From positions 1 through 5,939 of the forward strand of contig JACRBO010000516.1 in assembly GCA_016219235.1 (NCBI GenBank): DNA of 5,939 nucleotides, in the 5' to 3' direction. The notes under the pieces were generated by a model that saw nothing but the letters and a program-made list of their open reading frames with translations, was not told where the DNA came from and searched no databases. Shown here piece after piece: positions 1 to 4,661 of this stretch (its first letter is position 1; every line of letters starts with the position of its first letter). Source of the stretch: Chloroflexota bacterium. Lineage in GTDB: Bacteria > Chloroflexota > Anaerolineae > Fen-1058. The position numbers were made by a program, and so were the translations under genes.

Positions 1-12
1 ACTAAGTCTCGG

Positions 13-1644
13 CTATTCATTGTTGCCGGTGGCGCGCTGCGCGATATCCGTCTCGTCACTCTCAGTAGCGGGGCGCAGGGTGAAGTAGAAGCGCGCGCCT
101 TGGCCGGGTTCCGATTGTACCCCGGCCTCACCGCCCAGCCTTTCAGCCACGCGCCGCACGATGGACAACCCCAGGCCATGGCCGTGAGCGACGGTTTTCG
201 ACAGGCGCGTAAACGGGATGAATAACCGTGCTTGCTCATCAGCGGACAGGCCGTGCCCGTTGTCTTGCACCCAGAATCGGAGTTTCCCGTCGATGGGCTG
301 ATCGAAGCCCAATTCAATGCGCGGCGGTTGGCCGCCGTATTTAAGCGCATTGCTGAGATAGTTGACCCAGATTTCTTCGATCCATGGCGCGTGCCCCAGC
401 GCGCGGGGCCATATGTCGGGCAGGCTGAGGGTGGCGTGCGTCAACCTGATCTGCTCGGACAATCGCGCGACAGCAGTTGCGACGATGCCGCCCATCGCCA
501 GCGCATACATCCGAACCTCAGTCTGACGGATTCTAGACAGGAGCAGCAGCTCGTCAATGATGGTTACCAGCCGGTTGGTGGCGACAGTGGCGCGCTGGAT
601 GATGTCCAGCCGCGCTTCATCCGAGAAGCGCTGATAGTCCAACTGCAATAACTCCAAATAACCGGCAATATGCCCCACCGGGTTTTTCAGGTCATGCGCC
701 ACGGTGTGAGCAAAGGCATCCAGTTCCGCGTTTTGCGCTTCCAATTCGGCCGCATACTGGCGCTGCGTCTCCTCGGCTTGCTTGCGCTCGGTGATGTCGG
801 TACAGACGGCGACGAGACTGGTGACTTCGCCGTCGGTGTAGAGCGGGGCCAATCGGCCGTTGAACCAGCGTTCACCCCGGCTCTGGCCAAGGAGCGCCGG
901 CAGATCAATCTCAATGGCAGAGCCAGCTTTAACAGTCTGGAGCGCAGCCTGTAAGTGCGCGCGCTGGTCACTACGCACCCAGTCGAGCAAGTTGCTGCCG
1001 ATGATCTGCTCGTGTGGCAGACTGCCGGCGTGATTGATAAACTTGATCTCACCGGCCGGCTCCAGCAGCAAGATGTAATCCGGGGCGTTTTCGGCGATCA
1101 GGCGGAAACGTTCTTCACTATTGCACAGTGCCGCCTGAGCGCGCTTGCGTTCTTCTTCTATGCCGATCGCGGAAGCGATAATGCTCATCAATTGCAGGTC
1201 ATCCTCGCATAGGTCAATATCCGATTGGAATACGACGCACAGCGAACCGACAGCCTGCTGATTCCATTTGACAGCGATGCCCACATACGTTTGGAGATCG
1301 TAGCGCGCCACGTTTGGATCGGTTTGGTGGTACACCGTGGCCGGGAGGTTACGAATCACGATGGGCGAATCGGCCGCACACTGGATGACGTCATAACAGA
1401 TGTGACCGTCGGCCTGATCGACCGCTTGATAATCGGCAGGCGTCTGCCACTGGCCCAGTGAGCATAGCAAAGGGCCTTGCAGTTGATTGTACAAGGCGCA
1501 GGTCGCGTTAAGCTGGTCGCCGCACAAAGCGACCAGCCGATTGATGTTTTGGTCCGGGTTGCAGCCAAATTGCAAGAAGCAGTCGTTTAGTCTGGAGAGT
1601 CGCGGCTCGGTCAAAGTGAGGGCGGTGATGAAATCCGAGGTCAT
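13..1644 (-). CDS. Soluble sensor histidine kinase (GAF-PAS-HisKA-HATPase)
   Basis: This 543-residue protein should autophosphorylate on a histidine and pass the phosphate to a response regulator. Domains seen in order: an N-terminal GAF-like sensor (about 10-165, with HICYDV near 81-86), a PAS/PAC domain (about 176-290, ending TDITERKQ), a short coiled coil (288-312), a HisKA dimerisation domain with the H box AHDLKNP (phosphoacceptor H317), and a HATPase_c domain. The ATPase has an N box around N432, a G1 box DNGHG (461-465), an F box LFIPFTRL (474-481) and a G2 box GHGLGL (488-493). All catalytic boxes are intact. No transmembrane segment or receiver domain is visible, so it is probably cytoplasmic. 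The ATG at 1644 has a GAAGG Shine-Dalgarno (1651-1655) six bases upstream. The GAF region has nine cysteines and the catalytic half none. No response regulator lies nearby, so signal and partner are unknown. The class assignment is firm; the function is not. Confidence 0.95.
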   Translation of the reverse strand: MTSDFITALTLTEPRLSRLNDCFLQFGCNPDQNINRLVALCGDQLNATCALYNQLQGPLLCSLGQWQTPADYQAVDQADGHICYDVIQCAADSPIVIRNLPATVYHQTDPNVARYDLQTYVGIAVKWNQQAVGSLCVVFQSDIDLCEDDLQLMSIIASAIGIEEERKRAQAALCNSEERFRLIAENAPDYILLLEPAGEIKFINHAGSLPHEQIIGSNLLDWVRSDQRAHLQAALQTVKAGSAIEIDLPALLGQSRGERWFNGRLAPLYTDGEVTSLVAVCTDITERKQAEETQRQYAAELEAQNAELDAFAHTVAHDLKNPVGHIAGYLELLQLDYQRFSDEARLDIIQRATVATNRLVTIIDELLLLSRIRQTEVRMYALAMGGIVATAVARLSEQIRLTHATLSLPDIWPRALGHAPWIEEIWVNYLSNALKYGGQPPRIELGFDQPIDGKLRFWVQDNGHGLSADEQARLFIPFTRLSKTVAHGHGLGLSIVRRVAERLGGEAGVQSEPGQGARFYFTLRPATESDETDIAQRATGNNE

Positions 1645-1680
1645 AGCATACCTTCAAACAACCTGAGATGGTGCGCGACC

Positions 1681-1708
1681 TGTATCAAACATCGAGTCCA
1701 TAAGGCAA
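1681..1708 (-). promoter_or_regulatory. Weak candidate promoter for the histidine kinase
   Basis: Read on the minus strand, TTGCCT (1708-1703) and GATACA (1686-1681) are separated by 16 bases, and the expected start lies about 30 bases before the kinase ATG. Matches to the -35 and -10 consensus are only 4/6 and 3/6. The reason to look here is that the rpoD terminator ends at 1707, so the kinase needs its own start or read-through. The -35 element would touch the terminator U-tract. Confidence 0.22.
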
Positions 1709-1736
1709 AACCGAGCTTCTCGCTACGAAGCCCGGT
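1707..1736 (-). terminator. Intrinsic terminator after rpoD
   Basis: On the minus strand, arms CCGGGCTTC (1735-1727) and GAAGCTCGG (1719-1711) form a 9-bp stem with one G:U pair around a 7-base loop, followed directly by TTTT (1710-1707). An A:T pair can extend the base of the stem. It begins about ten bases after the rpoD stop codon, as expected for a Rho-independent terminator. The U-tract is short, so some read-through into the kinase gene is possible. Confidence 0.8.
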
Positions 1737-1744
1737 CAAGGTTG

Positions 1745-2983
1745 TTACTCTCTGAGGTAATCTCTAAGTTTGCGCGCGTGCGTGGGATGCCGCAAGCGCG
1801 ACAAAGCCTGTGCTTCGATCTGTCGCACACGCTCGCGCGTGACGCCCAGTTTCTTGCCAACTTCTTCCAGCGTGTACGATTGCCCATCCACCAGGCCATA
1901 GCGCAGCTGCAAAATGCGGACCTCACGCGGGGGCAAGCTGTTGAGGATGTCGCTGATCTGTTCGCGCAGCATGTTCATCGTCACAGCTTCGATCGGCGCG
2001 ACCGAATCCTCGTCCATGATGAAGTCGCCCAGCACCGAGTCTTCGTCTTCGTCGGTAGGCGTCTCCAACGAGATGGGCCGGCGCGCGACCTGGATCATCT
2101 GCTCGGCCTTCTTGACCGGTACCTGCATCGCGCCCGCGAGTTCTTCGGGGTTAGGTTCACGGCCCAGTTCTTGCGTCAAGGTGTGGCTGACGCGGATCAG
2201 CTTGTTGATCTGATCACCCATGTGCACGGGCACACGAATGGTGCGCCCCTGATCGGCGATGGCGCGCGTCACCGCCTGCCGAATCCACCAGGTGGCATAC
2301 GTGCTGAACTTGTGGCCGCGATGATAGTCGAACTTGCGCGCCGCGCGGATGAGGCCGATGTTGCCTTCCTGGATCAGATCGAGAAAGGGCACGCCGCGGC
2401 CGATATATTTCTTGGCGACGCTGATGACCAATCGGGAGTTGGCGGTGATCAGATGTTCGCGCGCCGCCTTGGCATCCTGCAAAATGCCTTCGAGTTCGAA
2501 TTTTTTCTTGGCGGTGATACCATCTTTTTGCAGGCGCTTCAGCGCGTTCTTGCCGCGCTCGATGCGCTTCGCCAGCGCCACTTCTTCTTCGGCAATCAGC
2601 AGCGGAATGCGCCCGATCTCTTTGAGGTACAGCCCCACCGTGTCGTCGGTTTCGATGGCGGCGACGGTGCCATCGTCCAGCTCGTCCGAGATCTCCTCTT
2701 CTTCCGGGCCTTCTTCTTCCGGCGCGTCGCCTAACTCAATGCCGTTTTCGGTCAGCGTGGCGAAGATTTCGTCCAGTTGATCGATGTTAGTTTCCGCTTC
2801 GGGAAACGCTTCCAGCACCTCATCATAGGTGACATAGCCGCGCTCGCGGCCAATCGTCAGCAGCTGCTCCTCGGCCGCGCTGGTCACCACTTCCTCGATC
2901 AAAGCATCTTTGATGATCGGTTCCTTCAATTCCTTGAGTTCTTTTGGTTCTTTGTCTTTAGTACTTTTAACTTTCGCTGCCAA
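1745..2983 (-). CDS. rpoD: Primary (housekeeping) RNA polymerase sigma factor RpoD/SigA
   Basis: This 412-residue group 1 sigma-70 protein gives RNA polymerase its main promoter specificity. Regions seen: a lysine-rich N-terminus (1-25), region 1.1-like segment (about 28-85), an acidic linker rich in Glu/Asp (86-104), region 1.2 (about 112-145), region 2 (about 175-250, with [14 protein letters not shown] at 195-208 and [12 protein letters not shown] at 226-237, the core-binding and -10 melting/recognition part), region 3 (about 255-335) and region 4 (345-408), whose helix-turn-helix around 371-397 contains [11 protein letters not shown]. The E. coli-type non-conserved insert is absent, and the length suits sigma factors of Gram-positive or Chloroflexota type. 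The start is TTG: no in-frame ATG occurs before residue 255 and a stop codon lies at 2995-2993, three codons upstream. A GAGGTAGGG Shine-Dalgarno precedes it. It has its own promoter, leader hairpin and terminator, so it is probably monocistronic. The complete region 1.1-4.2 layout argues against an alternative sigma factor. Confidence 0.97.
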   Translation of the reverse strand: MAAKVKSTKDKEPKELKELKEPIIKDALIEEVVTSAAEEQLLTIGRERGYVTYDEVLEAFPEAETNIDQLDEIFATLTENGIELGDAPEEEGPEEEEISDELDDGTVAAIETDDTVGLYLKEIGRIPLLIAEEEVALAKRIERGKNALKRLQKDGITAKKKFELEGILQDAKAAREHLITANSRLVISVAKKYIGRGVPFLDLIQEGNIGLIRAARKFDYHRGHKFSTYATWWIRQAVTRAIADQGRTIRVPVHMGDQINKLIRVSHTLTQELGREPNPEELAGAMQVPVKKAEQMIQVARRPISLETPTDEDEDSVLGDFIMDEDSVAPIEAVTMNMLREQISDILNSLPPREVRILQLRYGLVDGQSYTLEEVGKKLGVTRERVRQIEAQALSRLRHPTHARKLRDYLRE

Positions 2984-2990
2984 TTGCTGT

Positions 2991-2999
2991 CCCTACCTC
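2991..2999 (-). promoter_or_regulatory. Ribosome binding site that fixes the rpoD TTG start
   Basis: The minus strand reads GAGGTAGGG here, two overlapping purine-rich Shine-Dalgarno cores. AGGG (2994-2991) lies seven bases from the TTG at 2983-2981. Since an in-frame stop occurs at 2995-2993, no upstream start is possible, and this site supports TTG as the true initiation codon. Confidence 0.7.
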
Positions 3000-3033
3000 A
3001 CGGCGCGGCCTGCCACCTGACACGACAGAAATA

Positions 3034-3075
3034 AAGAGCACCTGTGCCCGCTTTGCAGTGGCGCACCGTGCTCTT
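3034..3075 (-). promoter_or_regulatory. Attenuator-like hairpin in the rpoD leader
   Basis: A perfect 8-bp inverted repeat is formed by AAGAGCAC (3075-3068 on the minus strand) and GTGCTCTT (3041-3034). An inner GTGC/GCAC pairing (3066-3063 with 3047-3044) can lengthen the stem. Read toward rpoD, the stem is followed by TATTT, giving a terminator-like shape about 50 bases before the start codon and inside the predicted transcript. No gene upstream on this strand needs a terminator here, so attenuation or a stability element for rpoD is the more likely role. That role is inferred; only the repeat is directly seen. Confidence 0.45.
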
Positions 3076-3133
3076 GAGTCACCGCGCAAATAGATCATCG
3101 ATCAGATTTACGTTACGACTAGAACGCTCTGTA

Positions 3134-3163
3134 ATACTACAACATATTTTGATCTATTGTCAA
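3134..3163 (-). promoter_or_regulatory. Sigma-70-type promoter of rpoD
   Basis: On the minus strand a perfect -35 hexamer TTGACA (3163-3158) is followed after 18 bases by TAGTAT (3139-3134, 4/6 to TATAAT), within an AT-rich stretch in otherwise GC-rich DNA. The predicted start is near 3126, giving a leader of about 140 nt. This is the class of promoter RpoD itself recognises, so autoregulation is plausible. Confidence 0.7.
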
Positions 3164-3167
3164 GCAT

Positions 3168-3187
3168 ATTGTTCCTGAATGGACAAT
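3168..3187. promoter_or_regulatory. Inverted ATTGT/ACAAT boxes upstream of the rpoD promoter
   Basis: ATTGT (3168-3172) and ACAAT (3183-3187) form an inverted pair with 10 bases between them, about one helical turn plus. A further direct ATTGT copy at 3156-3160 overlaps the -35 element. The arrangement lies immediately upstream of the rpoD -35 and looks like an operator or activator site, but the boxes are short and AT-rich, so chance is a real alternative. Confidence 0.25.
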
Positions 3188-3191
3188 TAGA

Positions 3192-3203
3192 AAATTGCAA
3201 TTT
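3192..3203. promoter_or_regulatory. Perfect 12-bp palindrome AAATTGCAATTT, operator candidate
   Basis: AAATTGCAATTT is an uninterrupted 12-bp palindrome, about 30 bases upstream of the rpoD -35 hexamer on its far side and about 210 bases before the rpsF promoter. Its position between two divergent transcription units fits binding by a dimeric regulator. No matching regulator gene is in the window, and the function is inferred only from symmetry and location. Confidence 0.3.
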
Positions 3204-3204
3204 A

Positions 3205-3412
3205 TGTCGATACTTACCTGCTTTATGCTGCGCCAGACTCGATCGAGCCGGCAACATTCAGCGGCGTGGGCGCGCAAAAAGTCAGCATAGGCGCTCCGTG
3301 CGCAGCCTCCCGTTGAGACAGGACACGCCGCCGGATGCGTGGTAGCTACGCACGAAGCCCGCTCTGCTAAGCGTCCGACAAACTCTGCTTGCGAGATCGC
3401 TCCGCAGCCCCC
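3205..3412. other. Non-coding block between the divergent units, with several inverted repeats
   Basis: I see no convincing gene here; short open frames lack family motifs. Possible base pairing visible: GCTGCG (3227-3232) with CGCAGC (3403-3408), CGATC (3240-3244) with GATCG (3395-3399), an 8-bp GCGGCGTG/CACGCCGC pair (3261-3268 with 3324-3331), CGGA/TCCG (3332-3335 with 3374-3377), and a hairpin with a 7-bp stem and TAG loop at 3336-3352. An alternative pairing is TATGCTG (3224-3230) with CAGCATA (3283-3289). CTCGATCGAG (3238-3247) is a 10-bp palindrome. The nested set spans about 180 bases and could be a small RNA, but GC-rich DNA gives such pairings by chance. Confidence 0.3.
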
Positions 3413-3441
3413 TTGTCAAATCACTGTCGGTGTGCTACAAT
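3413..3441 (+). promoter_or_regulatory. Extended -10 sigma-70 promoter of the rpsF operon
   Basis: TTGTCA (3413-3418, 5/6 to TTGACA) and TACAAT (3436-3441, 5/6 to TATAAT) are separated by the ideal 17 bases, and TGC directly before the -10 supplies the extended -10 TGn motif. The predicted start near 3448 leaves a leader of about 90 nt before rpsF. It is the best promoter match in the window and points to strong constitutive expression. Confidence 0.85.
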
Positions 3442-3452
3442 CTCGCGCCGTT

Positions 3453-3517
3453 GTGCCGCCTGAATCCAAATCACACAGGCGTGCGCTTTCCGCCTCCGGC
3501 GAAGTTGGACCGGGGGC
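3453..3517 (+). promoter_or_regulatory. Structured rpsF leader, candidate S6:S18 autoregulatory RNA
   Basis: Two hairpins are visible in the predicted 5' leader. Hairpin 1 pairs CGCCTG (3457-3462) with CAGGCG (3476-3481) around a 13-base loop and extends through GTGC/GCGC (3453-3456 with 3483-3486) past one bulged base. Hairpin 2 pairs GCCTCCGG (3492-3499) with CCGGGGGC (3510-3517), 8 bp with one G:U, ending 10 bases before the Shine-Dalgarno. CCG triplets occur at 3456-3458, 3490-3492, 3496-3498 and 3510-3512. Leaders of rpsF in several phyla bind the S6:S18 complex through a CCG-containing bulge, so this is the expected place for such a site. I have not matched the family consensus; the assignment is inference. 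Confidence 0.4.
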
Positions 3518-3527
3518 AAATCCGTGG

Positions 3528-3534
3528 AAAGGAG
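3528..3534 (+). promoter_or_regulatory. Ribosome binding site that fixes the rpsF ATG start
   Basis: AAAGGAG lies four bases before the ATG at 3539. A longer reading from the GTG at 3524 would place this motif inside the coding sequence and add five residues with no family match, so the ATG is preferred. Confidence 0.8.
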
Positions 3535-3538
3535 CAAT

Positions 3539-3835
3539 ATGGCTGTAAACCGACCTTATGAGGTCACCCTCGTCGTGCGCCCCGATATGGACGAAACCGC
3601 CTTCACCGCAGTCGTCGATAAGGTGAAGGGCTGGCTGACGACCGCCGGAGGCACCATCACCCAGACCAACATCTGGGGCCGCCGTCGCCTGGCTTACCCG
3701 ATCAACAAACTCACTGAAGGCCAGTACGTGTTATTCCTGGCTAACTTGCCCTCGCAAGCGCTGGGTGGGCTGGAGCGCGATCTGCGCTTGAGCGAAGAAA
3801 TCCTGCGCTTCCTGATCATTCGCGCAGGCGACTAG
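3539..3835 (+). CDS. rpsF: 30S ribosomal protein S6
   Basis: This 98-residue protein is the small-subunit platform protein S6, which binds S18 as a heterodimer and joins 16S rRNA during 30S assembly. Family features seen: the opening RPYEVTLVVRP (5-15), the central WGRRRLAYPI (46-55), the GQYVLF strand (61-66) and the amphipathic LERDLRLSEEILRF helix (78-91). The length is near the usual 95-135 residues; the protein ends soon after RFLIIRAGD and lacks the acidic tail of some relatives. It is the first gene of the operon, has an AAAGGAG ribosome binding site, and its stop codon is 22 bases before ssb. The leader has hairpins that may mediate feedback by S6:S18. Identification is secure. Confidence 0.97.
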   Translation: MAVNRPYEVTLVVRPDMDETAFTAVVDKVKGWLTTAGGTITQTNIWGRRRLAYPINKLTEGQYVLFLANLPSQALGGLERDLRLSEEILRFLIIRAGD

Positions 3836-3857
3836 ATTACCCACCGGGAGGCTGCGC

Positions 3858-4253
3858 ATGACCCGCGGACTAAATAAAGTCATGATCATCGGCCGGTTAG
3901 GCCGTGATCCCGAGATGCGCTATACCCCTAACGGTCGTCCGGTTACGGCGTTCAGCGTGGCCGTCAATCGATCGTGGGTTGCCGGCGATGGCGACAAGCG
4001 CGAAGAAACCGAATGGTTCAACGTGGTCGCCTGGGGCAACCTGGCCGAAATCTGCAAGCAGCATCTGCACAAAGGCCAAACGGTCTACGTTGAGGGCCGG
4101 CTGCAAACTCGCAGCTGGGATGATCCCGATGGCAAGAAGCACTACCGCACCGAGATCGTCGCCAACGAAATGATCATGCTGAGTGATCGACGCGAGGGCG
4201 ATGATCAACTCGGCGATTTCACGCCGGGTGACGAAGAGACCTTTTCATTTTAG
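3858..4253 (+). CDS. ssb: Single-stranded DNA-binding protein
   Basis: This 131-residue protein coats single-stranded DNA during replication, recombination and repair. The OB-fold is complete: LNKVMIIGRLGRDPEMRY (5-22) opens it, TEWFNVVAWG (51-60) forms the core, and KGQTVYVEGRLQTRSW (72-87) follows. The aromatic DNA-stacking positions known from E. coli SSB appear as W40, W53, W59 and W87. The tail after about residue 112 is very short, without the Gly/Pro/Gln-rich linker of longer SSBs. It ends in an acidic segment finishing ETFSF rather than the canonical DDDIPF-like tip: terminal Phe and acidic residues are kept, the penultimate Pro is not. GGGAGG (3846-3851) lies six bases before the ATG. 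Its place between rpsF and rpsR is the conserved bacterial arrangement. Secure as a single-OB-fold bacterial SSB. Confidence 0.97.
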   Translation: MTRGLNKVMIIGRLGRDPEMRYTPNGRPVTAFSVAVNRSWVAGDGDKREETEWFNVVAWGNLAEICKQHLHKGQTVYVEGRLQTRSWDDPDGKKHYRTEIVANEMIMLSDRREGDDQLGDFTPGDEETFSF

Positions 4254-4258
4254 ACAGG

Positions 4259-4296
4259 CACTCCGCCGGCCGGTGACAGGCCGATCGGCTGGAGTG
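4259..4296 (+). promoter_or_regulatory. Intercistronic stem-loop between ssb and rpsR
   Basis: CACTCC (4259-4264) pairs perfectly with GGAGTG (4291-4296). GCC (4265-4267) then pairs with GGC (4287-4289) past one bulged T, and GGCC (4268-4271) with GGCC (4279-4282) closes a 7-base loop. No T-tract follows, so it is not an intrinsic terminator. It sits just after the ssb stop and six bases before the rpsR Shine-Dalgarno GGAGG (4302-4306), a position suited to RNA processing, mRNA stability or translational control of rpsR. The role is inference. Confidence 0.45.
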
Positions 4297-4315
4297 ATCC
4301 CGGAGGACTTTCATC

Positions 4316-4648
4316 ATGGCTGATCAAGAACAAGTTAGAACCCCGTCGCCGTCCTCGTCGTACGAGCGGCGGCCGAGCGGCCCGCGCAGCGCCGGCGGTC
4401 CGCGCGGCGAGCGGCGCGGCGGCAAATTCGCGCCACGCCCCAAGGTGTGCCAGTTCTGCGTCGACAAAGTCAAGAGCATCGACTACAAGCAGGCCGATAT
4501 GCTGCGCCGCTTCGTCAGCGAGCGCGGCAAGATTCGCCCGCGCCGCCAGACCGGCACCTGCGCGCGCCATCAGCGGCACCTGACTACGGCCATCAAACGC
4601 GCCCGCCATCTGGCGATGCTGCCGTTTGTCGGCCAATCTTCACGCTGA
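4316..4648 (+). CDS. rpsR: 30S ribosomal protein S18, zinc-binding (Cys-containing) type
   Basis: This 110-residue protein is the S6 partner in the 30S platform. The conserved core spans about 42-105: CQFC (45-48), [19 protein letters not shown] (55-73), [14 protein letters not shown] (74-87) and [13 protein letters not shown] (92-104). C45, C48, C82 and H85 fit the Zn-ligand pattern of the Cys-containing form of S18, as against forms that have lost these residues. About 40 residues rich in Arg, Gly, Ser and Pro precede the core and are probably disordered; such basic extensions occur in other S18 proteins but vary. GGAGG (4302-4306) lies nine bases before the ATG. The gene follows ssb after 62 bases that hold a stem-loop and is 13 bases ahead of the SurA-like gene, so all are probably cotranscribed. 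Secure identification. Confidence 0.97.
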   Translation: MADQEQVRTPSPSSSYERRPSGPRSAGGPRGERRGGKFAPRPKVCQFCVDKVKSIDYKQADMLRRFVSERGKIRPRRQTGTCARHQRHLTTAIKRARHLAMLPFVGQSSR

Positions 4649-4661
4649 CGCGGGTCTGTCG

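Noticed and set aside
1742..2734. Long plus-strand open frame (330 codons) antisense to rpoD
   Set aside because: It is a mirror of the rpoD coding strand, rich in His, Arg and Phe, with no family motif and no ribosome binding site; the sigma-70 reading is unmistakable.
2334..2780. Second plus-strand open frame antisense to rpoD, Ser-rich
   Set aside because: Its serine runs come from the complement of the Glu/Asp-rich acidic linker of RpoD; no independent support.
3157..3345. Short plus-strand open frame (62 codons) in the intergenic region
   Set aside because: It overlaps the rpoD promoter, has no ribosome binding site and no recognisable motif.
3336..3352. Hairpin with TAG loop as a terminator
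   Set aside because: No T-tract follows on either strand, and no gene ends nearby.
3524..3538. GTG start for rpsF, five codons longer
   Set aside because: The added codons contain the AAAGGAG ribosome binding site of the ATG at 3539, and the extra residues do not match S6.
3339..3548. Short plus-strand open frame (69 codons) running into rpsF
   Set aside because: It covers the strong rpsF promoter and leader, and its start has no Shine-Dalgarno.
4259..4296. Stem-loop after ssb as an intrinsic terminator
   Set aside because: No T-tract follows, and rpsR begins 20 bases later in the conserved operon order.
4250..4636. Minus-strand open frame over rpsR, Ala-rich
   Set aside because: It lies opposite a clear rpsR gene and its composition follows from GC-rich codons; no family features.
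4626..4661. TTG start for the SurA-like gene, twelve codons longer
   Set aside because: It would overlap the end of rpsR by 23 bases and start at a rarer codon; the ATG at 4662 gives a usual short spacing. The weak Shine-Dalgarno at either start leaves some doubt.
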